A stretch of DNA of 64,000 nt from Guillardia theta CCMP2712 (Eukaryota > Cryptophyceae > Pyrenomonadales > Geminigeraceae): positions 121,677 through 185,676 of the forward strand of contig NW_005434624.1 of assembly GCF_000315625.1 (NCBI RefSeq), in the 5' to 3' direction. The position numbers were made by a program, and so were the translations under genes. The notes under the pieces are model-generated. The model was not told the DNA's origin. It saw only the letters and a list, made by a program, of their open reading frames with translations, and ran no database searches. Below, piece by piece: positions 29,522 through 38,132 of the stretch. The first letter of the stretch is position 1, and every line of letters starts with the position of its first letter.

Positions 29522-31226
29522 ATGAAGCTTGCCGCCTTCATGCTACTTTCCGTCTTGTGTAGGTCATCAGCATGGCAAGGAACGATGACAACGAAGCTGA
29601 GGATGAGCAGCGAGACAAGGAGGGATGTGATGAGGAAGATGATGACGGTAAGGGCTGACGAGCCAAAGATTGAGTAGCCTACTGACTGGTTCAACCCTCA
29701 GTTCGGAGCTCTTGCACCGATGAAGGTAGGGCATTGTCAAGAAGAGAAGGACGAATCCTTTCTGAACTTTCGCTCTCCTCGTTGTTAACGACCGTCTCCT
29801 CCCCCCTAGGTGTACGCACAAGGAGCGGTCAATCTGAACCCTCTGGCTGATGAGTGGGAAGGATTCAAGGTAGATCTGCATCATCCTGATTTGCCCCAAT
29901 GCGAATAATTCATGTCCCAAGGAAACCAGGACATTCAATAGAGGCGGGAAGGACATTGTTCTTGAACAGGTTTTGCAGAGTGACTTGGGTGTGGCACGAA
30001 AATCTGACCTGGTTGCACGGAAGGAATTCACGTCCAAGAGGAAGAACGGGCTTGCAGTATACGAAGGAAATGTTGTGTTGACAGACTATATGCAGGCATG
30101 TGGCAGAAATCGCGATGCTCAGTTTCTATCTCACACATTGTGCCCCACAGTCGCTTCCCAAGGAGTTGTGGAAGGATAAGAATGTATTGGAGCTTGGATG
30201 CGGTTGCCTGCTGCCCCGTTTGCCGTGCTCCACTTCTTACAAGGAGAAAACACTACCAGGGACAGGCCTCGGATCCATCACAGCATCCCTTCTTGGGGCC
30301 AAGGTGACATACATAACCTTGGAGGAGCCACTGCTGTTCTGACCAAGGCAAAGCTCGTCACTGCAAGCGACCGTGACCCCGTGGTGGACGCAGCAGCCAG
30401 GAAGTTGTTGTGGACTGACTTGCTGTGGACCAGGTGTTGTCTTTGGCGGAGAGAAACATGTTAAGAAACTTGAAAGATGTCTGCCCTTCTGCCTCCGTGT
30501 GAACTCATCTCACCAGCTCTGTGTAGGAAACCTCATTCAGGACCGCAAGGATCTCGTACAAAATCGCGCCATCTCCTCAAAGCTTGTAACGCTGCTGTCA
30601 GATGGGGAACGCCATTCTGCACGACAGAAGCTCAATACATGAGGGATATGGGACAGGTGAATCCTCCTTGATCAGTGTTTCCCAGCACTGATCCTACTCT
30701 TCTAATCCTCTAGTGTTGGGACTCGAAGTTTGCATTTCAAAAAGTAGATGACTATGCTCCTTGCAGTTTAAATCCTTTGGTTACCTTTCATCAGGGCTAT
30801 GACGTCATCATCGGAGCAGACCTTACCTACTCAGCAGGATTGATTCCATTGTTGGCTGGTTTCTACCTTCTGACATCCGACGACCTTGCGCTTAAATACC
30901 GTGCTTGCAGATACTCTGAATGACTTCAGTGGACCTCAGACCGAGATCTTATTGTGTTGGTCAGTAATTGCTCTCAAATATTCTGAATTCTAATTCGATG
31001 GAAGGTGCGAACCAAAGCTCTTCACGTGGAACACAGATGTACTTCTTGCTTTCGCTCCTCTGAATCTATGTTTGATTCCCGCTTTGTCAACGTCCACTCG
31101 AAATCGATGGCTTTTTCTTCACTCACTGTTGCTTTGAAGGTGATGGAGGAATTGAACAAAGAGATCGAATACTTCAGATCAAGATTCAAGGTGGAGACAA
31201 TAAGGAGGTTAGATTTTCTCCTTTAA
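29522..31226 (+). CDS. METTL21-like SAM-dependent methyltransferase with amino-terminal targeting signal
   Basis: Many small exons are joined by short introns. The first (from ATG 29522, or 29480 in frame) is a signal peptide-like MKLAAFMLLSVLCRSSAW followed by an Arg/Ser/Thr-rich, transit-like stretch. Next come FGALAPMK (29702-29725), VYAQGAVNLNPLADEWEGF (29810-29869) and VYEGNVVLTDYMQ (ending 30095). The core reads ELWKDKNVLELGCG, then TGLGSITASLLGAK (SAM motif I), LVTASDRDPVV, LSLAERNMLRNLKDV and YDVIIGADLTYSAGLIPLL. These match the family of seven-beta-strand lysine methyltransferases (METTL21/EEF1AKMT type). One intron (30096-30150) is GC-AG; introns of 44-57 nt split the motif I region. 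The end (FRSRFKVETIRRLDFLL) stops at 31226. The substrate is unknown; plastid or secretory location is inferred. Some late junctions are unresolved. Confidence 0.72.
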
Positions 31227-31449
31227 CAGGCGACGATCTGCCCTGAATGACTGCTTAGCGGCCCGGCGTTTCAAGGGCACGACAACACGTTCTTGTTGCG
31301 AATGAAAAAGAAAACTTGAGGATCGCAGAGGCAAGGTCCTGAAGAGCATGGTTGTTCAGGATGTTGGAGACGCGAGATCTTACGTAAGGCGCATCGAAAA
31401 ATCGGAAATAAAACGATTTCACTAATTACTCTATCGGAATTTTTGCAAG

Positions 31450-31980
31450 CTAGCTCAAAGCAACTGACTCTTTCTTCCAAGGCCGAATGGTAAAGCTAAC
31501 GTCCTCAGCGTCGGTGCAATGAAGATACCAGGAAAGCCAAGGCTCTTCAATCTCTGTGCTTTTGTTGTCCGAAGCAATGTCCCAATCAAGCCGTCTGATG
31601 GAAATACCATGCACCTCGGGTAGGTGGTTGAGCACTCTGACGGTCGATATTGCGAACGCACCGGATTCACTCGAGGATGCATGCTCATTGGTGCTAGTAA
31701 AGGCTTTGATCCAGTCTTCTTCAGTGCTCAAATTACTGCTAAGGTAGTGTCTTTGGTTTTTCATTGATGGAGAGTTGTTTGTCCCTCGCTTGTATGGCCA
31801 GCGGGAGATGCCCAGGCGTCGGCAGGCAGACTTCAAGCTGGTGAGGGAGATGCCGAGGACGTGAGCAGCTTGATCCTGAGGGGTGTGGAAGAGAGGGGAG
31901 AGAGCCTGGAGGGAGAGGGAGACATGGGAGGGAGCAGAGGAGCCGGGGCGAAGCCGGGGAGCAACGGAGACTGAAGCCAT
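31450..31980 (-). CDS. RWP-RK domain transcription factor, copy 4
   Basis: This intronless gene encodes 176 residues starting MASVSVAPRLRPG. The domain matches copies 1, 7 and 8 nearly residue for residue (QALSPLFHTPQDQAAHVLGI; TSLKSACRRLGISRWPYKRG). Then come TEEDWIKAFTS and a carboxyl end with PWLSWYLHCTDAEDVSFTI. It is the paralogue of copy 1 in the second gene set and stands head-to-head with copy 5. About 40 bases just before its ATG closely match the leader of copy 8. Confidence 0.88.
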   Translation of the reverse strand: MASVSVAPRLRPGSSAPSHVSLSLQALSPLFHTPQDQAAHVLGISLTSLKSACRRLGISRWPYKRGTNNSPSMKNQRHYLSSNLSTEEDWIKAFTSTNEHASSSESGAFAISTVRVLNHLPEVHGISIRRLDWDIASDNKSTEIEEPWLSWYLHCTDAEDVSFTIRPWKKESVALS

Positions 31981-32478
31981 GGCGATGGTTGTGTGGTGGG
32001 GTTGAGCTGTTCAATAGTGGCGGTGCCCCCTCCTTGCTAGCAGGGGAGGGAGCCGAGGTTGTTTTTATTGCCTTATCGGACGTCACGTTACTTTTACATC
32101 GGTGATGTTTGATCACGTTTGATGTCATGGCCATATTTTACCACCAACATGCAAAACCCTATCAGCTAAACATCACGTTTCCTCAGATATAGTCCGACTG
32201 TTTCAGAAACGAAAACAAGATTTTTGGGCGGGCATCCGTTTTTTTTCTAGCAGCATGCATCTGTCACGGTTTAGCCGATATCCTCGCAACTGTCAGAATC
32301 GAAACGACGAGATTTATCAGTCAGTGGACAATCGCTCGTATCGTTGGCAGGATCCAAACGACTCACTTCACATATAATCTGCGCTCCTCTCCCCTCGTTT
32401 GTTCATTCCCTCCCATCTCTTCCTTTCTCCTTCCAAGCTCATTGAGGACATCTGATATCAAGATCTAGAGCAAATAAC
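31981..32478. promoter_or_regulatory. Divergent promoter of RWP-RK copies 4 and 5
   Basis: One TCACGTTA box (32083-32090) lies within GACGTCACGTTA. Two TCACGTTT variants lie at 32113-32120 and 32173-32180. GTCATGGCCATATTTTAC (32124-32141) is nearly the same as GTCATGGCTGTATTTTAC between copies 7 and 8. Confidence 0.5.
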
Positions 32479-33063
32479 ATGGAACCTTCCGTGGTGGTCG
32501 CTCCTCGCTTCCGTCCTCACTCCTCCTTCTCCCCCATCGAAGTCCGCCTCGACATCCCCACCCTCTCCTCTCTCTTCCATATCTCCCAAAAAGACGCCGC
32601 CGCCCATCTCGGAATGTCTCTGAGCAGCCTCAAGTCGGCCTGCCGCAGGCTTGGGCTGACGCGTTGGCCTTTCAAGCGGGGGAAGAGATCCCTGACGACG
32701 ATGCACGGATCGTTCAGACCGGAGGAGGGCTCGGCGAGCGCTACGGCAGCGTCAAGTGGCAAGACAGGAGCGCAGGAAGGCTACAGGTCATGCCAGGATG
32801 GGGAGGGGCTGGGCTGGGCGGGCGCGGTTACAGAAGGCAAGGCGGGGCAGGAAGAAGGGGACAAGGAGGGAATAGCCGGGGAGGATGCTGTAGGGTCATG
32901 GCAATCAGAGGATGGGCAGGCAGGGGATGTTGAGGAGGAGACGGGGATGGGCCTGGAGAAGGGAGGGAGGGGGCAGCTTGGAGAGGATTGCTGGGTAGGA
33001 TGGTACACGGGATGGGAGGAAGAAGGAGCATACCAAGGGGAGGGGGAGATGCTTTTTGAATAG
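32479..33063 (+). CDS. RWP-RK domain transcription factor, copy 5
   Basis: This intronless gene encodes 194 residues starting MEPSVVVAPRFRPH. From the fourth codon on it is almost the same as copy 2 in DNA and protein (RWPFKRGKRS; acidic Gly/Glu-rich tail; WVGWYTGWEEEGAYQGEGE), with only scattered substitutions. The first codons and the upstream DNA differ, so the duplicated block begins close to the start codon. Confidence 0.85.
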   Translation: MEPSVVVAPRFRPHSSFSPIEVRLDIPTLSSLFHISQKDAAAHLGMSLSSLKSACRRLGLTRWPFKRGKRSLTTMHGSFRPEEGSASATAASSGKTGAQEGYRSCQDGEGLGWAGAVTEGKAGQEEGDKEGIAGEDAVGSWQSEDGQAGDVEEETGMGLEKGGRGQLGEDCWVGWYTGWEEEGAYQGEGEMLFE

Positions 33064-33368
33064 ATTCAAAACATTGTTTTGAATAAAAACTTGTGGCTTG
33101 ATACACTCCGGATAATTAACCACAATATTTATCAGTTTTCTTCTCTGATAACAGATCATGCTGGTCTTTGTCATTTTGTTTTGACCGAATCTGAGGTGAA
33201 AAACATCTTGTTTGATTGCGAAGATCTTCAAGGACGAAAACTTTGGTATAACATCTGATTTCATAATGTGGTAACTAAACAAATCAAAGTCAAGAGACTC
33301 TTGTGCATGCCAAATTTCGATCAATCTTGAACTTGTTTAAGTATTTACAATGTGTTTCTGCGAACAAA
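33064..33368. other. Convergent intergenic spacer between RWP-RK copies 5 and 6
   Basis: AT-rich sequence with an AATAAA at about 33079 that may serve copy 5. No gene is seen. Confidence 0.4.
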
Positions 33369-33992
33369 TCAAGGATACTGTGTTGCAACGATCCCAGATG
33401 AGCTGGACTGTTCTATTTCTTCGCAGTCAGCATCAGTTCCTGACATGTACCATTCTATCCATACTTGATCCATGACTTCGGTTCGGCTCCCCTCGATTTC
33501 ATCCAGCAGGCTGTCCCCCGATCCTTCAGATTCTTTTCGTTGGTTTGAACCCTCAAACTGTTGCCCAGACGTCTCCTGCCCATCGCTGTTGTCATTGTCT
33601 TCTGAAAACATCTCCAGGTCTGCTGTCGTGTCGCTGGTTACACTTCTTGTGGCAGGAGGATGCGTCTTGTTCTCCTCCCGGGTGGTGGTCGCCTTTGGCC
33701 CCCGCGTGTATGGCCATCGAGCAATGCCGAGTTGTCTGCAGACAGCCTTGAGGCTTGTGACTGAGATCCGAAGCTGTTTAGCGGCATCTTCTTGTTTCAT
33801 GGTGAAGAGAGGTCGAATAGTGTCGAGATTGAGTGTCACTTCTATAGGGGCTGGAATGGGGGCCCCTACTCTAGTCCTAGGAATGACGGTCACTGATTCT
33901 GGAGTAGCGGTGTGCTGTGCAGAATCATTGCGATACTGTGCCGATGCTTGATTTGCATCAAAGGGTGAGATTTGGTGAGCATACTCAGCCAT
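33369..33992 (-). CDS. RWP-RK domain transcription factor, copy 6
   Basis: This intronless gene encodes 207 residues starting MAEYAHQISPFDANQASAQY. It keeps the family's pre-domain motif (ESVTVIPRTRVG) and the RWP-RK domain in its most divergent local form (VTLNLDTIRPLFTMKQEDAA; VTSLKAVCRQLGIARWPYTRG). A Ser/Glu/Asp-rich linker leads to MDQVWIEWYMSGTDADCEEI. It occupies the same position as copy 3 in the first gene set. An upstream in-frame ATG at 34058 adds only basic, unconserved residues. Confidence 0.83.
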   Translation of the reverse strand: MAEYAHQISPFDANQASAQYRNDSAQHTATPESVTVIPRTRVGAPIPAPIEVTLNLDTIRPLFTMKQEDAAKQLRISVTSLKAVCRQLGIARWPYTRGPKATTTREENKTHPPATRSVTSDTTADLEMFSEDNDNSDGQETSGQQFEGSNQRKESEGSGDSLLDEIEGSRTEVMDQVWIEWYMSGTDADCEEIEQSSSSGIVATQYP

Positions 33993-34581
33993 CGCTCTCT
34001 TTTGTTTTCTTGTACAGAAAGATACGCTGAACTTACAAGACTTTTTTTTGAGAAACAAGATTGAATTCCAACTACCTGAAGCCTTCAGGGCTGGTGTGTG
34101 AAGTTTCTAAGGTCTGTTGGGAGGGGAAACAAGTGAGATCAAGGATGATCTGCGAGGAAACCAGAATCCAAGAGAATCAGAGACAGAGGCGAGGAGAGGG
34201 AGGCGAACGAGCAAGCACGGGGTGAGGGGCTGGTTCATATCGTATCTATCACTGCGACTGGTTGCTTGTACCGAAATCAATCGATTTCAGCATTCAACCA
34301 GTCGAGCGACTGTCAGCATACTAGTTTGCTTGTCCCCGGGAGACGGTGCGAATTGAGGGTCATCCGTGCAAATACAGTCCCAAAATGTTTTATAAAAGTT
34401 GAATAAATCACATAAAGGTGTAAATTGAATATCGAACCATGAAATCTTTATTTCCAGTACTGTACGCCCCCAGCGGATCACCCGCAGGCCTCCGGGAGAC
34501 CGGGGCCGGGACCGGGGCCGCGGGCACTCTCAGTGTCCGGAGTCGCAGGACTCTGAGCCCGGTGGGTTAGCGCCTGTTGCA
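33993..34581. other. Intergenic region between RWP-RK copy 6 and the next + strand gene
   Basis: Mixed sequence ending in a small GC-rich patch (34470-34560: GGCCTCCGGGAGACCGGGGC and similar) that forms the immediate upstream region of the gene at 34582. No ORF is supported. Confidence 0.4.
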
Positions 34582-35785
34582 ATGGCGACATCATCGCTAC
34601 TGTTGCTGCTCCTCGGGACCTGCGCCCCCTCCTGCTTGTGTTTCATCGCGTCAGGGACACAGAGATACAGCTCGTGTGTACTGATGCGTCGACATGCCGC
34701 ATGCACTGTCAGAAGCAGAAGGAGGTGAAGGAGGGTTCGCCCAAGTTGCCTGTGACCTCCTGCTGCAGCCATTCTGTAGCTAGTACTTGTCTGCAACTTG
34801 AGGCCTCAACCAAGGATGGATTCGATGATGACGTAAGCTTCTTTTCTATGATCCGTTTGCATCAATCGAAATCCTGGCAGGGGAGCAGAAATCGATACCA
34901 GCAGATGGAAGAATTCAACGAAGCAGCCTATTCCGAACTTAGGACGTTCTCTGCTGTCTCGACAGGTGATTACGGCAATCATGGACGTCTGTTGTCATTA
35001 TTTTATATGTCTGCTGACTCGAATGATCTTCTTGCACCGGGCAGGAGCTTCTCTAGATTCGGCCGATGAGAAGCCGCTACTACCAAACCCTGAGCTCTCT
35101 GCTCAACAGAGCATCGCAGCGGTACTGACAGCCATGAAGCTCAACAGCAAGACTGGCTGCAGGTTAGACTCCCTGCAGGTCTTTGTGTCGATTGGATGAC
35201 TCTAGCCTGTGATGGGACAGAGTATATCTCCGTTTCATGAGCGAGCATAACGCGCAGAGCAATTTGACGCCACAGGTCTGAATAGAGCTGTAAAGCTTAG
35301 CTAATGTCTTTGGTTTCATTAAGATCGTTGATGATCTTGTAGGAACTCGAAGATTTCCTGAAGATGTCGGGAGAGGTAAGTCACCGGCTTCTTCGTTGAG
35401 GGATGTGAGGGGGTAGGAGGCTTGGAAGCGGGGTGGATGTTAGGGCTGATGAGAATGAGGTTCAGTAGATATGTGGAGGATTCGTTGGACTGTCCATATT
35501 AGTCGTCTCCTCCTCTCTCGCCATTCTTTGATAGAGATGTTGAACACGGCAGATGCAAGTACTGCTCGGGAATTTCCGGTGAAGATCCCCATATAACGTT
35601 TGTCGAGCTCCCCGTTGGATAATGAAAGCATCTCAGCTCATTTCACTTTCCAACGCCGACGTTTGAGCAAGGTAGCCAACGGATTCTGAATTACATCTCA
35701 TCTCTCTCCGAATCTCCTTGTCTTTCTTCAGTCTGAGATCGTAATTCAGATGTCGACGGCTGCAGAATTGCTGTGCAGGAGGTGA
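34582..35785 (+). CDS. Small secretory or plastid-targeted protein, function unknown
   Basis: Exons inferred from in-phase splice sites. The first opens with a signal peptide (MATSSLLLLLLGTCAPSCLC) followed directly by FIASG and an Arg/Ser-rich stretch, compatible with a bipartite plastid signal. Later exons read SVASTCLQLEASTKDGFDDD, then RYQQMEEFNEAAYSELRTFS, SADEKPLLPNPELSAQQSIA plus AVLTAMKLNSKTGC, ELEDFLKMSGE, and a last exon SEIVIQMSTAAELLCRR with TGA at 35783-35785. The mature product is short and helical. No family is recognised. The gene sits between the second and third RWP-RK sets. Confidence 0.55.
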
Positions 35786-36478
35786 CCCTATCAGTTCCAG
35801 GTAGTACAGCCTGATGACGTAGATAACAGATCCTTATGGTTCATGTTTTCCATGCAGGTTTCCTTGCTGCAATGATGGGAGTCACACGTGGCTGGAGCTC
35901 CGTGGTATCTCGTTTGTTTTTGTTCTGTGTTGGATACAAGTTAGTGGTATCTCACTTGTTTTTGTTCTGTGTTTGATACAAGTTAGGGGTGTCGGTTTGC
36001 TCTGTGTTTGGTACAAGTTTGTGTCCTGATCAAGATTGCTGAACGAACCAGGCAAGGCTGAGGTGGCAAATGAGCCGAAACAAGATCTCAGACGGTAAAG
36101 GTTTTCGTTTCTATACTGTTTTATTGACAACATTGCTCAAAAGTCTGGCTGACGGACTCAATCGAAATCTTACCGAGATAAGCTTGAGGTACTCGATTGT
36201 AAACATTACTGCTAGAAGCCTTCCTTTACCGATATCAAACTTCCGTTATCTCGAATATCTCCTGTAAAGTTCTTGCATGTGCTGAAATCAATCTCAATCA
36301 TGAAGAACTTTTTCGTTTATACCAACTGCTTCGGCTGATGCATTCCCAAGTGAGTCCGATTATTCGTCTGGTATTCCAAATCGCATCGTACTCTGCCACT
36401 CTGCCTTCGCAAGGACAATACAACTCGCTGTCTCATCACTCTCGGTAGATGACGATCAGATCTCATTTCAACGATCAT
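35786..36478. other. Intergenic region left of RWP-RK copy 7
   Basis: It holds a tandem repeat (35902-36020) and AT-rich sequence. No gene is seen. Confidence 0.5.
35902..36020. repeat. 42-base tandem repeat, about 2.8 copies
   Basis: Copies start with GTGGTATCTCGTTTGTTTTT and GTGGTATCTCACTTGTTTTT and share TGTTCTGTGTTGGATACAAG. The third copy is shorter and more diverged. Confidence 0.85.
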
Positions 36479-36577
36479 TCACATCTCCTCAGAAAGAGCA
36501 TTTTGCTTGCTACTGCAAGAAAGTGTGAAGCTAATGTCCTCAACATCTTGGTCACTACAACCAAGGTACCAGGCTAT
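36479..36577 (-). other. Conserved carboxyl-terminal coding tail beyond the stop of RWP-RK copy 7
   Basis: Thirty-two sense codons and a stop lie in frame with the upstream ORF after the TGA. They contain the family motif W-Y with downstream Asp/Glu (AWYLGCSDQDVEDI). Confidence 0.65.
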
Positions 36578-37075
36578 TCATCCTTGTTGAAAATCCAAGC
36601 TGAAATCTTCGTCGGCATGTCTTGTGGTGGATTTGGCGGGAAAATGATGCGCTGCAATTTTACGAGAATGTGCTGGAGTGTTCTCTTTGTAATCTTCGAT
36701 GTATTCACTGCGAACTTCCACGTCCACGTTTGATGCTGCATCGAATAAGCTTTGGGATAAATGAGAGCGGCACTGCAGGGATCGTAAAGGCATGAAAGCC
36801 TTGATCCACTCGGCGTCTGCATCCGCTACGCTCTGCTGAGCTTCGTGCTCTCGGTCTGCCCTCCTCGTTGACCTCTGTCCTCGCTTGTACGGCCAGCGGG
36901 AGATGCCCAGGCGTCGGCAGGCAGACTTCAAGCTGGTGAGGGAGATGCCGAGGACGTGAGCAGCTTGATCCTGAGGGGTGTGGAAGAGAGGGGAGAGAGC
37001 CTGGAGGGAGAGGGAGACATGGGAGGGAGCAGAGGAGCCGGGGCGAGGCCGGGGAGCGATGGAGACTGAAGCCAT
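36578..37075 (-). CDS. RWP-RK domain transcription factor, copy 7, with premature stop
   Basis: This intronless gene encodes 165 residues starting MASVSIAPRPRPG. The RWP-RK domain matches copy 1, then GQRSTRRADREHEAQQSVAD and AEWIKAFM match copy 8, after which the two diverge sharply. A TGA at 36578-36580 ends the frame before the tryptophan/acidic motif. In the same frame, beyond the stop, the DNA still encodes IAWYLGCSDQDVEDISFTLS and runs to a second stop at 36479-36481. This aligns with the carboxyl end of copy 4 (SWYLHCTDAEDVSFTI). The stop is therefore recent, read through, or a sequencing error. The DNA-binding domain itself is intact. Confidence 0.82.
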   Translation of the reverse strand: MASVSIAPRPRPGSSAPSHVSLSLQALSPLFHTPQDQAAHVLGISLTSLKSACRRLGISRWPYKRGQRSTRRADREHEAQQSVADADAEWIKAFMPLRSLQCRSHLSQSLFDAASNVDVEVRSEYIEDYKENTPAHSRKIAAHHFPAKSTTRHADEDFSLDFQQG

Positions 37076-37466
37076 GGCGGTGGTTGTGATGGTAGAAGCC
37101 GAGTGAAAAGATTACTGATAATACTCGATTTCAATGGGAGACTTCGTGAGTCATTCCAAAGGATCATGATCCACTTCTCGTTTACACCCGTCTTGCTTTG
37201 TAGTAAAGCTCAGCGTACAAAATCACGTTACCCTCATTTCGCAGTCATGGCTGTATTTTACATCTAGATCATGACATGTCATGGTTGCATCTGGAGAAAG
37301 ATCCTCTTTTTCCAAAATGACTATTTTCGATTGACTTTTTTGTCATCAAAGTGATCTCGTGGACCACTCTCGTCTCCCCCCCGTCCCCCCCCCCCCCTTT
37401 CCCCGCTAGAAAAAAGGGCACGTTGTCCACTCTTGAACAACTCAACTCCACCACACAACCACCGCC
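37076..37466. promoter_or_regulatory. Divergent promoter of RWP-RK copies 7 and 8
   Basis: A TCACGTTA box lies at 37223-37230. TTTGTAGTAAAGCTCAG (about 37197-37213) matches the copy 1/2 promoter, and GTCATGGCTGTATTTTAC (37244-37261) matches the copy 4/5 promoter. A poly-C tract lies at about 37385-37400, near copy 8. Confidence 0.5.
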
Positions 37467-38132
37467 ATGGCTTCAGTCTCCATCGCTCCCCGGCCTCGCC
37501 CCGGCTCCTCTGCTCCCTCCCATGTCTCCCTCTCCCTCCAGGCTCTCTCCCCTCTTTTCCACACCCCTCAGGATCAAGCTGCTCACGTCCTCGGCATCTC
37601 CCTCACCAGCTTGAAGTCTGCCTGCCGACGCCTGGGCATCTCCCGCTGGCCGTACAAGCGAGGACAGAGGTCAACGAGGAGGGCAGACCGAGAGCACGAA
37701 GCTCAGCAGAGCGTAGCGGATGCCGACGCCGAGTGGATCAAGGCTTTTATGTCTGCCAGCAGGTTTCATGGCCTTCCAGTCTGTCCTGAGCAATCGAATA
37801 TTGACCAAGCTGAGGATATTCTCTATCACGAGCACACTTGTGAGGCATTGATGGGTGACGTGATAGATCAACGATTTATGCATGGACACATAGCTTGCAG
37901 TCAAGAGGGCATGGGCTGTCTTGAGCACATGTGGAGTAGCGCGAACGGAAATATTGAGTCCTATCCGTGCAAAGTTGAGGTTGCAGACGAAGCCGTGATC
38001 AAAGAGGAGAACGTGCTCATGACGCTCGATGAGAAAGAAGACTCCGTCTTGTCCGAGGACGACATCTGGCTGCGATGGTTTCAACCTGTAGAGGATGACG
38101 ACATTGCCAGAAGGAGTTTAGCGCTCGTGTGA
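37467..38132 (+). CDS. RWP-RK domain transcription factor, copy 8
   Basis: This intronless gene encodes 221 residues, the longest of the set. The first about 105 residues, including the RWP-RK domain and AEWIKAFM, are nearly identical to copy 7 in DNA and protein. Together with copy 7 this forms an inverted repeat with arms of about 300 bases around a 390-base spacer. The remaining half is different (for example EDILYHEHTCEALMGDVIDQ) and acidic, ending with DIWLRWFQPVEDDDIARRSL. The leader before its ATG (CCACCACACAACCACCGCC) resembles that of copy 4. Confidence 0.87.
   Translation: MASVSIAPRPRPGSSAPSHVSLSLQALSPLFHTPQDQAAHVLGISLTSLKSACRRLGISRWPYKRGQRSTRRADREHEAQQSVADADAEWIKAFMSASRFHGLPVCPEQSNIDQAEDILYHEHTCEALMGDVIDQRFMHGHIACSQEGMGCLEHMWSSANGNIESYPCKVEVADEAVIKEENVLMTLDEKEDSVLSEDDIWLRWFQPVEDDDIARRSLALV

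Noticed and set aside
34530-34796. Minus-strand ORF with Leu-rich stretch
   Set aside because: Antisense to the signal-peptide exon of the + strand gene, which splices in phase through six exons.
26780-38132. RWP-RK copies considered as cargo of a transposon
   Set aside because: No transposase, integrase, terminal repeats or target-site duplications are visible around the copies; segmental duplication explains the pattern.
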